DNA from: a virus
DNA length: 47,229 nt
Reading direction: 5' to 3' (one strand)
IMG/VR virus record: IMGVR_UViG_3300035666_000037
Location: 1 to 47,229 of that record
Shown here: positions 16,834-24,745 of the stretch, piece after piece
Numbering within the stretch: position 1 is the first letter of the stretch
Layout of the letters: every line of letters starts with the position of its first letter
Notes under the pieces: model-generated
Databases searched by the model: none
The model's input: the letters and a program-made list of their open reading frames with translations, nothing else
What the model was told of the DNA's origin: nothing
Made by a program: the position numbers and the translations under genes

Positions 16834-17255
16834 TTGCGTCTCCTGCGTCTGCGCTTCCCATGACTTGGATGCACTACAGTTGTCTGCGGAGCCTCCAAGT
16901 AGTGTACTACGGACTTGAGGAACTCGATCTTGTCGATTCCACTCCTTCCTGCCCAGTTCTCTACCCTACCAAGTACAGAGTTGCACCATCTGTGCAGAAC
17001 GTACCGTATCATTCCTGTCTTGTGGCAGTGATCCAGTGCTGCCTCATCGAGAGCTATCATCCTTTTGCACAGAGGGCAGATAAACAATTGGTTCTGTAAC
17101 TGCTGCTCTCTGTATCTTCGTATCTCCGTAGCCTTTAGAGCAGCCCCTCGGGTGGCTCCCACAGTACTGGACTTCCGTCTGCGTGCATTCTTCGTGTCAT
17201 CCACAGGAGCCTTCCTTGTTCCACGAAGTAATCCTGTACGTCGCTTTCGCTCCAC
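16830..17255 (-). CDS. Recombination endonuclease VII
   Basis: A 141-residue protein that should resolve branched DNA before packaging. The zinc pair CPLC (C60, C63), the LDHCHKTG core (D75-H76-C77-H78, residues 74-81) and RWCN (89-92) followed by LGRVEN are the endonuclease VII pattern known from T4 gp49. The second zinc pair is not as clear. Termini are strongly basic, with HGKRRRRRRK at the end. GTG at 17255 has AAGGA upstream and creates a 121-base overlap with the exonuclease gene; a GTG at 17162 would shorten this, so the start is not settled. Confidence 0.85.
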   Translation of the reverse strand: MERKRRTGLLRGTRKAPVDDTKNARRRKSSTVGATRGAALKATEIRRYREQQLQNQLFICPLCKRMIALDEAALDHCHKTGMIRYVLHRWCNSVLGRVENWAGRSGIDKIEFLKSVVHYLEAPQTTVVHPSHGKRRRRRRK

Positions 17256-17938
17256 TCTGCTTCCTTACCGTACTCTTGGTACAGTGTCCAGATTTCCTCA
17301 AGGCGTTCCTGATTGGTGTTCAGTGCATTCAGGATTCGCCTTGCCTTTGTCTCTGCGATTCCTCCTGCTCGTACACCTTCAAGCGCCAAGCGTTCAACAC
17401 TGGATTGCGCCAGTCTCGGCAGTCCAGGAACATTGTCTGAGCGATCGCCAACGACCAACTGGAAGAGGAAATTGTAGTCGGCCTCTTGGATCGTAACGTA
17501 GCCCGTAGTCCATTTTCTTGGGTCATAGTTGAAGTGCCATCCCGGTGTATTCCACAGATCCTTATCCATAGCAGCAAGGACAACTCCGGATTCCCTATCG
17601 CTGTACTCAAACAGGATAGCGGAACAAATATCGTCGGCTTCCATGCCATCCACCTCCTTTGCGCCGTGGACTTCCTTGATGTAGTCCCTGAGCGTCTGGT
17701 AGTGCGTGGGCAACCTATTCTCTCTAGTGCCCTTGTAGGGGCAGGAAACGGCAATATCTTTCCTGAAGTTGCCTTTCCCTTTGATGTACAACTCTATGTT
17801 CTCTGTACCCAGAGTCTCCTTGATCGATTGGATCTGGAGCTTCAGGTTATGGCAAGCGTGGGATACGGGTTCTCTTTCCGCTGCAAAGCCGCAACGGTAC
17901 AACAGAGAATCAGCATCACACACTATGCGATTGAACAT
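17135..17938 (-). CDS. 5'-3' exonuclease (T7 gp6-like)
   Basis: A 267-residue flap/5'-3' exonuclease of the PIN-like fold, which removes RNA primers and degrades host DNA in T7-like phages. Metal-binding acidic residues are visible: CDAD (D8, D10), GMEADDIC (E100, D102, D103), MDKDLW (D125, D127) and VGDRSDNVPG (D165, D168). A helix-hairpin-helix region follows the last motif. It starts with a TAATG overlap at the SSB stop. Its last 121 bases are shared, in another frame, with the endonuclease VII gene. T7 gp6 is about 300 residues, so the length fits. Confidence 0.88.
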   Translation of the reverse strand: MFNRIVCDADSLLYRCGFAAEREPVSHACHNLKLQIQSIKETLGTENIELYIKGKGNFRKDIAVSCPYKGTRENRLPTHYQTLRDYIKEVHGAKEVDGMEADDICSAILFEYSDRESGVVLAAMDKDLWNTPGWHFNYDPRKWTTGYVTIQEADYNFLFQLVVGDRSDNVPGLPRLAQSSVERLALEGVRAGGIAETKARRILNALNTNQERLEEIWTLYQEYGKEAEWSESDVQDYFVEQGRLLWMTRRMHADGSPVLWEPPEGLL

Positions 17939-18405
17939 TAGAAGATGCTCTCTTCTTCCTTGGGTGCAGCAGGGGCAGCAGTTTCAGCGGGCTTGCTGAA
18001 CTCGGCACGAAGTGCCTGCATGGTCTTATAAACCTTGCGGGTATGCTTCGCCCAATCGCTGTAGAAGTCATCGTCCCCTACGTTCCTGGGATCGTGCATA
18101 GCCAAGCAGATATCCATTGCCAGCTTGGATGCGTGACCCAGTTCCACTCCAAGGTTGGAGTAACCGCCGCCACCAGTGCTGCCAGATACCTGAGCAGGAG
18201 CGCGAGCAGCGCCGCCCACTACCATGCAGCTCTTGATGTTGCGGTACTTGCCCGTCTTGTCGTAGTCCCACTCGATCTGGACTGTGTGGCCCTGCTCCAC
18301 AGCCTCCAATCCTCTTCCCTTGAATGCGCCGTACCAATCTTCCCCGATCTTGATCGAAGAGCCATTACGGGCCTTGGATGCCACAGTACCTGTCAGTGCT
18401 GCCAT
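17938..18405 (-). CDS. Single-stranded DNA-binding protein
   Basis: A 155-residue protein placed between DNA polymerase and exonuclease. The N-terminal half looks like an OB fold (SSIKIGEDWYGAFKG, then VQIEWDYDKTGKYRNIK). A Gly-rich linker and a helical part follow, and the chain ends in an acidic tail with a terminal aromatic residue (EEESIF), the feature SSB proteins use to contact the replisome. The ribosome site AAAGGAGG is near perfect, as expected for an abundant protein. Sequence similarity to T7 gp2.5 is not obvious, so the call rests on architecture and neighbours. Confidence 0.75.
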   Translation of the reverse strand: MAALTGTVASKARNGSSIKIGEDWYGAFKGRGLEAVEQGHTVQIEWDYDKTGKYRNIKSCMVVGGAARAPAQVSGSTGGGGYSNLGVELGHASKLAMDICLAMHDPRNVGDDDFYSDWAKHTRKVYKTMQALRAEFSKPAETAAPAAPKEEESIF

Positions 18406-18421
18406 GTGATCCTCCTTTGGA

Positions 18422-20338
18422 TCAGTGAGTTTCAGACCAATTCTTGCCGATATTGTATTCCCCTGTCAAGGGGACGTTCAATCTCAACATCTTCCCTGCA
18501 TTCACAATGCTTTCAATTCCTATCCTCCCTATGTCATCAGCAATGTAATACCGCGCTTCCCATTGTTCCTCATCATGGTAGCGAATCAATCCGTATGCGT
18601 CCAATCCAAGTCCCTTTATCTCTCGATCAGCGAGGCACATAGCGTACTTCATGGTGATTGCGCCCGCTGATTGGAACAGACGATTCAGTGCGGAATGCAT
18701 GGAATCCACGGGGATACGCCTACGATCAATGGCTACCAGATAACCCTTAGCTGCCGCTCTCTGCACTCGACCGTGCAGATCCTTAAGTGCGGGGTTGGTA
18801 TCCCAGAAAGCCTGGTATACATCCTCTGCGTGGGATTGACTCCATCCAAATTGGCTAGCGAGTTTCTTAGCTGATGCACCATAAGTTACAGCGTACTTGA
18901 ACGTCTTAGCCTGTGCCCTTGTGGGTAGGCCAAGAGCCATCTGGTTCTTGGTGTGAATGTCTCCCTCCAGAAGTTCAGCAGCATAAGTCCCACCGTCGAT
19001 AGGGTACGTGTAGTGCGCTTCCATGCGAGCCTCGAGGGAACTGGCATCCCATCCCACCATGACGTAGCCTTTCCTTGCAGTGAATAGCCCCCTAATCTCC
19101 TTACCGTATGCGGAGGATGCGCGGGGAATGTTGGCTATGACACGATGCGTAAATCTTCCAGTGACTGCGCCTACTGTGTCCGCATCAGATCCAATCAGCC
19201 CTTCTCGGACAACTCGTGTGTGATTCAGCCAGCCAGATCCCGAATCAGAGGCAAGGACATTCCTGCGGTTACGGATAGTCAGGTACTCCTTGATCTTAGC
19301 GACCTGATCTGTGGCGCCAGGAATCGCATCAAGGCCGGGACACATAGCACCATCATCACCATGCAACTTAGGTGAAGTCTTGGTCTTCTTGCGTGTCTCT
19401 GGATCAACCTTGTGGTTCCAGATCGTAGGCTTCCAGCCAAGAGACAGAAGGTATTCCTTCACTTCATCACTGGATCCAATGTCCAAGAACCTGTGGCGAT
19501 TCAGTGCCTCGGTGAGAGGCAGCGAGTAACTCAACAGAGAGTTCTTACGTGCCTTCCATGCACCCATTTCTTGAACCAATTCCCACCCATTTCTCTCGAT
19601 GTACTTGTGTACAGCTACATTGGGAGTTCCGTCTTTCTTGAACTGCTGCTTTGGAGGGGTATCCAATTTGTTCTCAGGTACAGGTAACAGCCCTGCCTGA
19701 TCGGCTACTTCCTTAGCAAGTGCTTGCATCCGATCAGTCAAGAGAACATGCAGATCCTTCGCTGCTGCAACGTCAAAGGTTACACCTCGCTCATGCTGCT
19801 CTGCCACGATGCGAGACACGTTGGATTCTATGTTCCATACTTGCTCGGGAATGCCATCATCCATTCCCTTCTGGATCATCTGTTCGTACAGCAGGCGGGT
19901 CACTTGTACGTCTTCCCTGCATCGAGCAACCATCTCTCCAATGCCATCAGAAAGAGGACGCTTCACCATGCCGAAGTCCTTGTACCATGAGTCCAGCGAG
20001 TGGCTACTGCGCTCCGGATACATGATTTTGGACATCAGCAGGGTATCGTGAACCTGGCCATGATAATGCAGATCCATGCCGAAGAGACGCAGGATTACAG
20101 GCGCATCAAAGCGACAGATGTTGTGACCTACAAAGACCAAGCTATCATTCTGTTCTACACAGTGCCGAAAGAAAGAGAATTTATCCGTGTGTACATCCGT
20201 AATCACCTCGGTGTACTCATCACCTGCATCGTTCACGCTGAACACCATGCAAGTGACACGATCAACGGCTAACTGCCCAAGATCATGGAATGCTTTCTGC
20301 TCGGGAAAGTTAGTCTCAAGGTCGAGATACACGATCAT
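18422..20338 (-). CDS. Family A DNA polymerase with 3'-5' exonuclease (T7 gp5-like)
   Basis: A 638-residue replicative polymerase. The N-terminal proofreading domain shows YLDLETN (D6, E8) and GHNICRFDAP. The polymerase domain shows motif A GWDASSLEARM (about 428-438), motif B KTFKYAVTYGASAKKL (about 477-492) and motif C RYHDEEQWE (about 583-591). T7 gp5 is 704 residues; this one is shorter and may lack part of the thioredoxin-binding insertion. The start at 20338 has AGGAG upstream. It lies downstream of the primase-helicase and upstream of SSB and exonuclease, the T7 replication set. Confidence 0.95.
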   Translation of the reverse strand: MIVYLDLETNFPEQKAFHDLGQLAVDRVTCMVFSVNDAGDEYTEVITDVHTDKFSFFRHCVEQNDSLVFVGHNICRFDAPVILRLFGMDLHYHGQVHDTLLMSKIMYPERSSHSLDSWYKDFGMVKRPLSDGIGEMVARCREDVQVTRLLYEQMIQKGMDDGIPEQVWNIESNVSRIVAEQHERGVTFDVAAAKDLHVLLTDRMQALAKEVADQAGLLPVPENKLDTPPKQQFKKDGTPNVAVHKYIERNGWELVQEMGAWKARKNSLLSYSLPLTEALNRHRFLDIGSSDEVKEYLLSLGWKPTIWNHKVDPETRKKTKTSPKLHGDDGAMCPGLDAIPGATDQVAKIKEYLTIRNRRNVLASDSGSGWLNHTRVVREGLIGSDADTVGAVTGRFTHRVIANIPRASSAYGKEIRGLFTARKGYVMVGWDASSLEARMEAHYTYPIDGGTYAAELLEGDIHTKNQMALGLPTRAQAKTFKYAVTYGASAKKLASQFGWSQSHAEDVYQAFWDTNPALKDLHGRVQRAAAKGYLVAIDRRRIPVDSMHSALNRLFQSAGAITMKYAMCLADREIKGLGLDAYGLIRYHDEEQWEARYYIADDIGRIGIESIVNAGKMLRLNVPLTGEYNIGKNWSETH

Positions 20339-20354
20339 AAATTGCTCCTAGCTA

Positions 20355-20990
20355 TCATCCAAACAAATCCAAATTCTGGTTAACTCCTCGGGAATCGCAC
20401 CAACACGCAGCCGATGCATGGCTTTCTATTCGTTCCATCATAATCAAAGCCCTAGTCTGTCTCGACTTAGGTGCATATGGCGCTCTGTCCCATGCAGAAT
20501 CTATTCCGATATTACGCGCAACATTTGTTGAGTCGGCACTGGAAAGAGGTAGATGCGAAAATATTGTAGGATCTAACATTCGCAACCCGTGCAATTTACT
20601 GCGGGGAATTCCTTTATCATCACAAGCCACGCGCATGACTTGTGTCATTCTTTCCCACCACGAACGATTTCCAACTGCCGCATACTGGCCAGAACTACCC
20701 AAAGCAACACGAGGAAAACTACCTACCAGTCTATCTAATCTGTCAAGACTTTCATGCAAATGAAAAACAGGAACTCCTCCTACCCAACCATCCAGCATTG
20801 CATCGTTATCTTCTTCGCTGCCATCAATAACGTCAGGAATAAGATACCAATCACAAGCAGGATGGCGATACCAACAATCTATCCATTTCCTAAAACCATC
20901 TACATCTAATTTTTCTCCACGAGTATGCCTGCCAAGCCCCTCGCTTTGGTCGAAAGTAATAACCACGTGCTTGACGTTTACGAAGCGCAC
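20355..20990 (-). CDS. TGT/DpdA-like protein (possible 7-deazaguanine DNA transglycosylase)
   Basis: A 211-residue protein with conserved-looking segments PDVIDG (52-57), FHLHESLD (76-83), VALGSSGQY (95-103), KLHGLRM (132-138) and LSSADSTNVARN (149-160). This order recalls phage tRNA-guanine-transglycosylase-like proteins such as DpdA, where an Asp in the DST-like motif would attack the glycosidic bond to swap guanine for a 7-deazaguanine. No queuosine-pathway genes (queC, queD, queE, folE) are present, so a base would come from the host. Composition is more AT-rich than its neighbours and I see no GTAC in it, suggesting transfer. It starts with GTG right after the upstream stop. Another TIM-barrel role remains possible. 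Confidence 0.45.
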   Translation of the reverse strand: MRFVNVKHVVITFDQSEGLGRHTRGEKLDVDGFRKWIDCWYRHPACDWYLIPDVIDGSEEDNDAMLDGWVGGVPVFHLHESLDRLDRLVGSFPRVALGSSGQYAAVGNRSWWERMTQVMRVACDDKGIPRSKLHGLRMLDPTIFSHLPLSSADSTNVARNIGIDSAWDRAPYAPKSRQTRALIMMERIESHASAACWCDSRGVNQNLDLFG

Positions 20991-20993
20991 CCA

Positions 20994-21254
20994 TCACTCA
21001 TCCCTCCTTGCGCGGATGGAGGCCTCTAGTGTTTCTTGATCTCCAATGGTCAGCCGTATATCGCCTAACCCAACGTGTCGTTCGTCAAACCTAGCAACAC
21101 GCAAGTAATCCTTTACAGTTGCCGCACACGCCTCGCGCTCTTTTGCTGCTACAAGTGCAGCGAAATGCCCAAATTTATCAATCCCTTCAGGGGAGAAAAA
21201 TTCAGGTTTAAACCCAACCTCCCTCACCATTCGTATTACATCATCACGATCCAT
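20994..21254 (-). CDS. Small conserved phage protein (DRDDVIRM family)
   Basis: An 86-residue protein starting MDRDDVIRMVREVGF, followed by GHFAALVAAKEREACA. I know this pattern from many small proteins of Burkholderiales phages; the function is not known. The ATG at 21254 is chosen for GGAGG nine bases upstream; it overlaps the end of the primase-helicase gene by 11 bases. The Ala/Glu-rich central helix suggests a dimerising helix. It is the best taxonomic hint in the window. Confidence 0.7.
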   Translation of the reverse strand: MDRDDVIRMVREVGFKPEFFSPEGIDKFGHFAALVAAKEREACAATVKDYLRVARFDERHVGLGDIRLTIGDQETLEASIRARRDE

Positions 21255-22929
21255 TGTAAACACCCTCCAAGTATTCATCCATTGATTGTGGTGTACTCTC
21301 TTGGATCTCGTCATCCACTGGCACCATGCGTCCGCTACTGTGTACGTACTTGCATCGTCCAGCCTGACCAGTGAATCCCCAAGTCCTATTCTTCAGTACG
21401 CGCATAGATACGAAATCCTCGCTACCATCCTCTGCCTGCTGGTTCCTCTCCATTGCGAGTACGCCCCAGCTCAGTTGCTCCAATGCAGCACTACCTCGGA
21501 GATCAGTGAGCGATACATTCCCTCCCTCGTTCAGAGACTTGCCTGCATCCCTGGATTCTCGACGCTTGAGATGCACTACGTTGATGAGTCCTACACCAGT
21601 GGATACTACCATCTGTGCAAGATCGGTCATGATCTTGTCAATCTCTTTGCGTTCGTTCTGAACGTCACTGCCACTGATCACCATGCTCAGGTGATCCAAG
21701 ATGATAAAGTCCACGCCACTGCGAGCGTAATAGAATAACTTCTCCTTGAAACTGGAAGAGTCGATACTGCCGAAGTGGTTAAAGAAGTACATCTTCCTTA
21801 CCGTGCGATCCATCGACTGCTCGACAAGGCGCATGGGTATGCAGCCGGGATCTGTCCTGAACTTGCTGCTGGGTACGTTGTTATCCATCGCTACATACGA
21901 TGCTGCGGTAGCCTCGACAACATCTTCCAGTGCAATGTGGCACACCTTCAGACCATGCCGAACTACCAGATCGTACCCGATCTCTTTAACCAATGTGCTC
22001 TTGCCGATCCCGCTGCCTGCACACACTGTCAGGATCTCACCTTTCCTCAATCCATGCAGCTTGGCGTTTAGGCCGGGGAACGGAGTATCAAACCCTTCTG
22101 GCACTGAGCGCATAAGATCCGCAATGCTAATCTCCGATCCATGCACTATGCCCTCTGGCCGAAACTGTGGCGTAGCCTTCACTGCCTGAGCGAACTCAGC
22201 CTTGAAGCCTCCAACTAGGCAGGCCGAAGCATCCTTGTGCGGGACTTCGACTAGGCGAACATCTGGCACGAAACCGGAGAGCCATCCTGCCAGCTTTTTA
22301 GCAGTAGCTCTCCCCGGTTCATCACTGTCGAGACACAGATAGACTTTGCCGTACCTTCGTATGAAATCGATGTCGGATTGAACGCTTGCATCGACCCTCC
22401 CATCAGAATTAGCGCCATTAGGTACAGAACAAACGTCATGCACAGACCCAGGGCTATTCCGCAGCATCTCAGCAATTGCGAGCGCATCCTCTTCCCCTTC
22501 TGTGATGATTAACGCACCGTGCGGTACCTTGTGTGCGACCTGCTTACCCCACAGGCCATTCAGTTTACCGACTACAAAGAAGTCTTTGTTCTGGATGTTC
22601 CTAACCTTGAAGCCGGTAACCTTCCCATCTCGATCTGCATACGGGTAGTAAGTGCGTTTGGGTTTGCCGGAACTGGTATCGTATACGCAGCGTATGCCGT
22701 ACTTCTTGATGATCTCTTCGCTGATCTTACGCTCGGGATCATGCCCCTCAGGCTCGGACATACAGTCCTGAATTGACACCTTGCTTTCCATCCGTGTTAC
22801 CTCGCTCGCTTGTCCGGCAATCTTACCGTGACCAGCATGGCAGAACATCCCACCGTCGGGATATATTGTGGCATTGTTGCCACGTTGATCCCTGCCCTCT
22901 GCCTCGCACTTCGGGCACCTAGTTTTCAT
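21244..22929 (-). CDS. Primase-helicase (T7 gp4-like)
   Basis: A 561-residue bifunctional replication protein. The N-terminal zinc-binding part has CPKC (residues 5-8) and FCHAGHG. The Toprim primase domain shows ITEGEEDALAI (about 143-153) and LCLDSDEPGR (about 195-204). The RecA-like helicase has Walker A AGSGIGKST (about 304-312), Walker B DFIILDHLSM (about 407-416), and a later HLKRRE segment. T7 gp4 has 566 residues, so it is full length. The start has AAAGGTGA upstream. It unwinds DNA and makes primers for the polymerase encoded at 18422-20338. Confidence 0.95.
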   Translation of the reverse strand: MKTRCPKCEAEGRDQRGNNATIYPDGGMFCHAGHGKIAGQASEVTRMESKVSIQDCMSEPEGHDPERKISEEIIKKYGIRCVYDTSSGKPKRTYYPYADRDGKVTGFKVRNIQNKDFFVVGKLNGLWGKQVAHKVPHGALIITEGEEDALAIAEMLRNSPGSVHDVCSVPNGANSDGRVDASVQSDIDFIRRYGKVYLCLDSDEPGRATAKKLAGWLSGFVPDVRLVEVPHKDASACLVGGFKAEFAQAVKATPQFRPEGIVHGSEISIADLMRSVPEGFDTPFPGLNAKLHGLRKGEILTVCAGSGIGKSTLVKEIGYDLVVRHGLKVCHIALEDVVEATAASYVAMDNNVPSSKFRTDPGCIPMRLVEQSMDRTVRKMYFFNHFGSIDSSSFKEKLFYYARSGVDFIILDHLSMVISGSDVQNERKEIDKIMTDLAQMVVSTGVGLINVVHLKRRESRDAGKSLNEGGNVSLTDLRGSAALEQLSWGVLAMERNQQAEDGSEDFVSMRVLKNRTWGFTGQAGRCKYVHSSGRMVPVDDEIQESTPQSMDEYLEGVYNGS

Positions 22930-22979
22930 GCTTCGTCACCTTTGCCGAATCAGGCCAGTGTTGTAGCGTATCTCGCCAT

Positions 22980-23123
22980 TCACGCCGACTCCTCCGCATC
23001 ATCCAGTGCATTCAACATCTCGGCCAGTTGATCCCTCGTCAGTGTCAGTGTTTGATCTCCCAAATCCACCATCACGATGTAGCGTGACGTTCTATCGCTG
23101 AAGTCTACATCCCAATTAATCAT
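22980..23123 (-). CDS. Hypothetical protein of 47 residues
   Basis: Starting at ATG 23123 this encodes MINWDVDFSDRTSRYIVMVD and an acidic helical end (LAEMLNALDDAEESA). The long open frame upstream is out-of-frame sequence of the next gene. GGAGGGAAGCG precedes the ATG, and the start overlaps the upstream stop by eight bases. No family recognised. It sits just upstream of the primase-helicase gene. Confidence 0.65.
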   Translation of the reverse strand: MINWDVDFSDRTSRYIVMVDLGDQTLTLTRDQLAEMLNALDDAEESA

Positions 23124-23367
23124 CGCTTCCCTCCAAGATTGATCCCCATTCGCTGTTTCGATCAGGCAATGACCACTCATCCTCCCGCTCGCTCGGCTCG
23201 ATATCCACCAAGACCTGATTTGAACTCTGCGAGTCCTCATCCTTGCCATACAGCTTAGCTCGCATGTCCCTCGCCACGTAGGATCTGCACATGTAACACA
23301 GATCCTCGTACCCGCCGTGTTTAGACCGCAGGACTTCCATCTTGCGGTTACAAGCACGGCATCTCAC
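23116..23367 (-). CDS. Small zinc-ribbon-like protein
   Basis: An 83-residue protein beginning (M)RCRACNRKMEVLRSKHG and continuing YEDLCYMC, a C-x2-C ... C-x2-C zinc-binding pattern common in phage early proteins. GTG at 23367 is chosen because it overlaps the stop of the 28-residue upstream ORF (GTGA) and has AGGAG nine bases upstream. The C-terminal part is acidic and flexible. It may bind nucleic acid or host proteins; the role is not known. Confidence 0.7.
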   Translation of the reverse strand: MRCRACNRKMEVLRSKHGGYEDLCYMCRSYVARDMRAKLYGKDEDSQSSNQVLVDIEPSEREDEWSLPDRNSEWGSILEGSDD

Positions 23368-23450
23368 GGCCAACGCTCCTGGTCGTACCACATGCAGAAG
23401 CCGATCAACCCCAGCAGGCACACGAACATCAGTACGTCATTCCCGTTCAT
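23364..23450 (-). CDS. Single-span membrane microprotein, 28 residues
   Basis: The reverse strand encodes a 28-residue peptide with one hydrophobic stretch, VLMFVCLLGLIGFCMWY (residues 6-22), ending DQERWP. The ATG at 23450 overlaps the upstream stop (ATGA), and its stop overlaps the downstream GTG start (GTGA). Both 4-base overlaps match the coupling style of the whole block. The ribosome site is weak (AGGTG), so it would depend on coupling. Function unknown; it could act on the host inner membrane. Confidence 0.6.
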   Translation of the reverse strand: MNGNDVLMFVCLLGLIGFCMWYDQERWP

Positions 23451-23668
23451 GGTTCGTACACCTGTTCAGGCAGCACTGCTTCTGCCCTGTGCCAGAAGCC
23501 AGCGAACGCTCGCGCTACTTCACGCTCAGGGCAGTCCCCAGCGTACATGGACATCAGGTACCCTTGATGCTTGTTGACGCACCATTCCACCTTCGGATCA
23601 TCGATGTCCCATCCACGGTTAACCAGGATTTCCTCAATCCAGATACTAAAGTCAGACATGCTTTTCAT
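23447..23668 (-). CDS. Hypothetical small protein
   Basis: A 73-residue protein starting MKSMSDFSIWIEEILVNRGW with a helical, mixed-charge character. Both ends are coupled by ATGA overlaps to neighbours (23665 and 23450). No known family; no membrane segment or metal motif. The Trp-rich stretches (WIEEI, GFWHRAEAVL) suggest a compact helical fold. Confidence 0.65.
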   Translation of the reverse strand: MKSMSDFSIWIEEILVNRGWDIDDPKVEWCVNKHQGYLMSMYAGDCPEREVARAFAGFWHRAEAVLPEQVYEP

Positions 23669-23865
23669 TCCATTACCCTCAGTTCGATAATTTTGTAATT
23701 AGTGATATTCATAGGAGGATACTCCGTTCCGTCAAGAACGGATACGAACGGCTTGTTCAAATCCTGAACGTGCTGTTCAGCCCTCTCAGCGGACGAGAAG
23801 ACTGTGTCGAACCTAAGTACCCCGCTCAGGTATCTGGCTTCGATCTGGTAGAATTTACTCGCCAT
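23665..23865 (-). CDS. Hypothetical small protein
   Basis: A 66-residue protein beginning MASKFYQIEARYLSGVLRFD. The ATG at 23865 has GGAGG nine bases upstream and overlaps the previous gene by 11 bases; the longer frame upstream is not needed. Beta-strand-like alternation and a central helix (SSAERAEQHVQDL) suggest a small alpha-beta fold. No family recognised. Confidence 0.65.
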   Translation of the reverse strand: MASKFYQIEARYLSGVLRFDTVFSSAERAEQHVQDLNKPFVSVLDGTEYPPMNITNYKIIELRVME

Positions 23866-24151
23866 CGCAGTCGCCTCCATCATCAACCCATTCCTCCGCT
23901 TCCTTGTAAGCCTTATCACAAAGGATATCCATCAGCAAGCCGCCAATGATTGACATGGATTCCCCCGGCTTGTATGCCGCAGCTAGTGCCGCTACCAGTT
24001 TAGCCTCGCCAAGGCCACCATCTTCCAGCGTAGCCTCGACCCATCCCTGATCCGACATAAGACTCTCAGCCCGTGCCTCAATTGCATCGAGGCGCATTCC
24101 TGGCCAGGGATCTGGCTCATCTGCCGTGGCGGGATTCCAATTGTTTCTCAT
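23855..24151 (-). CDS. Hypothetical acidic protein
   Basis: A 98-residue acidic protein (MRNNWNPATADEPDPWPGMR at the start, EEWVDDGGDCDGE at the end). The middle is an Ala-rich helical region. Its ATG overlaps the upstream stop (ATGA). Such acidic early proteins can be DNA mimics, but I see no specific signature. No family recognised. Confidence 0.65.
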   Translation of the reverse strand: MRNNWNPATADEPDPWPGMRLDAIEARAESLMSDQGWVEATLEDGGLGEAKLVAALAAAYKPGESMSIIGGLLMDILCDKAYKEAEEWVDDGGDCDGE

Positions 24152-24351
24152 CGCGCATACTCCTGTTCCATTTCCAAATAATAATCGATTATGTCCGGAT
24201 TCTCTTCAGTGAAACGATATCCGTACATTTCGTCAAACTCTATGTGTCCATTCCCAATCATCCAGCGCACGAGGTCTTCCGCATCTTTCATGGATGCTGC
24301 AAATCCTAGTCTATCCACAACGTAGCCTTCCATACCTTCTCTGGTAACCAT
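24148..24351 (-). CDS. Hypothetical small protein
   Basis: A 67-residue protein starting MVTREGMEGYVVDRLGFAAS, with an acidic C-terminus (EENPDIIDYYLEMEQEYAR). ATG 24351 has GGAGG about seven bases upstream and follows the upstream stop by one base, so this start is chosen over an upstream frame. No family recognised. Confidence 0.65.
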   Translation of the reverse strand: MVTREGMEGYVVDRLGFAASMKDAEDLVRWMIGNGHIEFDEMYGYRFTEENPDIIDYYLEMEQEYAR

Positions 24352-24352
24352 C

Positions 24353-24565
24353 TCACACCTCCACAATGATTGGGTTTGGGCCAATGTTAGCCCACTCTTT
24401 GGCGAGTTTAATTGCCTGATCTAAATTGTCAACGTGCCTAGCAATTGGCAGAACTTCTCCAGAGTCTAGGTCGCGCAGTGTCACAGCGTACCAACCAGGT
24501 TTTGATTGAAGCGCAACCACCCTGCTTTGTGTACCCTCGTCTTCGTTCGTGAACAGCATTCGCAT
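24353..24565 (-). CDS. Hypothetical protein, first gene after an internal control element
   Basis: A 70-residue protein starting MRMLFTNEDEGTQSRVVALQ, with a GWYAVTLRDLDSGEVLPIAR beta segment and a C-terminal helix. The start has GAGGAGAG upstream. It is the first gene downstream of the 180-base non-coding stretch at 24566-24745 with its GTAC and TAAACC/GGTTTA elements, so a new leftward transcript may begin there. No family recognised. Confidence 0.65.
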   Translation of the reverse strand: MRMLFTNEDEGTQSRVVALQSKPGWYAVTLRDLDSGEVLPIARHVDNLDQAIKLAKEWANIGPNPIIVEV

Positions 24566-24576
24566 TGGACTCTCCT

Positions 24577-24645
24577 CAGTACTATTAGTACTAGTGAATA
24601 AACCTTTGGTTTAAGTACTTAGTACTTACTGTACTAGTACTATTG
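24577..24645. promoter_or_regulatory. GTAC-rich element with TAAACC-TTT-GGTTTA inverted repeat
   Basis: Six GTAC tetramers lie within about 65 bases, around a perfect inverted repeat TAAACC-TTT-GGTTTA at 24599-24613. The word CTGTACTAGTACTA (24629-24642) is identical to 26979-26992 in the main control region. The element lies upstream of the leftward gene starting at 24565. I see no convincing -35/-10 pair, so it may be an operator or a secondary origin. The rest of 24646-24745 shows only a short GGTAG/CTACC inverted repeat. Confidence 0.6.
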
Positions 24646-24745
24646 AGTAAAAATACTCTGCTCTGTGCGTAAATCCACTCAGGGTAGCGTGAATACTACC
24701 AGTATCGGCGTCACCACCCCTGTTGACAATAGGTGCTGATTCATG

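Noticed and set aside
22980-23357. 125-codon reverse frame taken at full length
   Set aside because: The upstream part is a Cys/Arg-rich shadow of the zinc-ribbon gene; the ribosome site supports a start at 23123.
24679-24744. 21-residue hydrophobic reverse-strand ORF starting one base after an upstream stop
   Set aside because: It fits the packing style but is very short, with only a fair ribosome site and no downstream coupling, so I do not call it.
24722-24745. Rightward TTGACA near 24722 as a promoter
   Set aside because: No -10 box at the right distance and it would read against the leftward genes.
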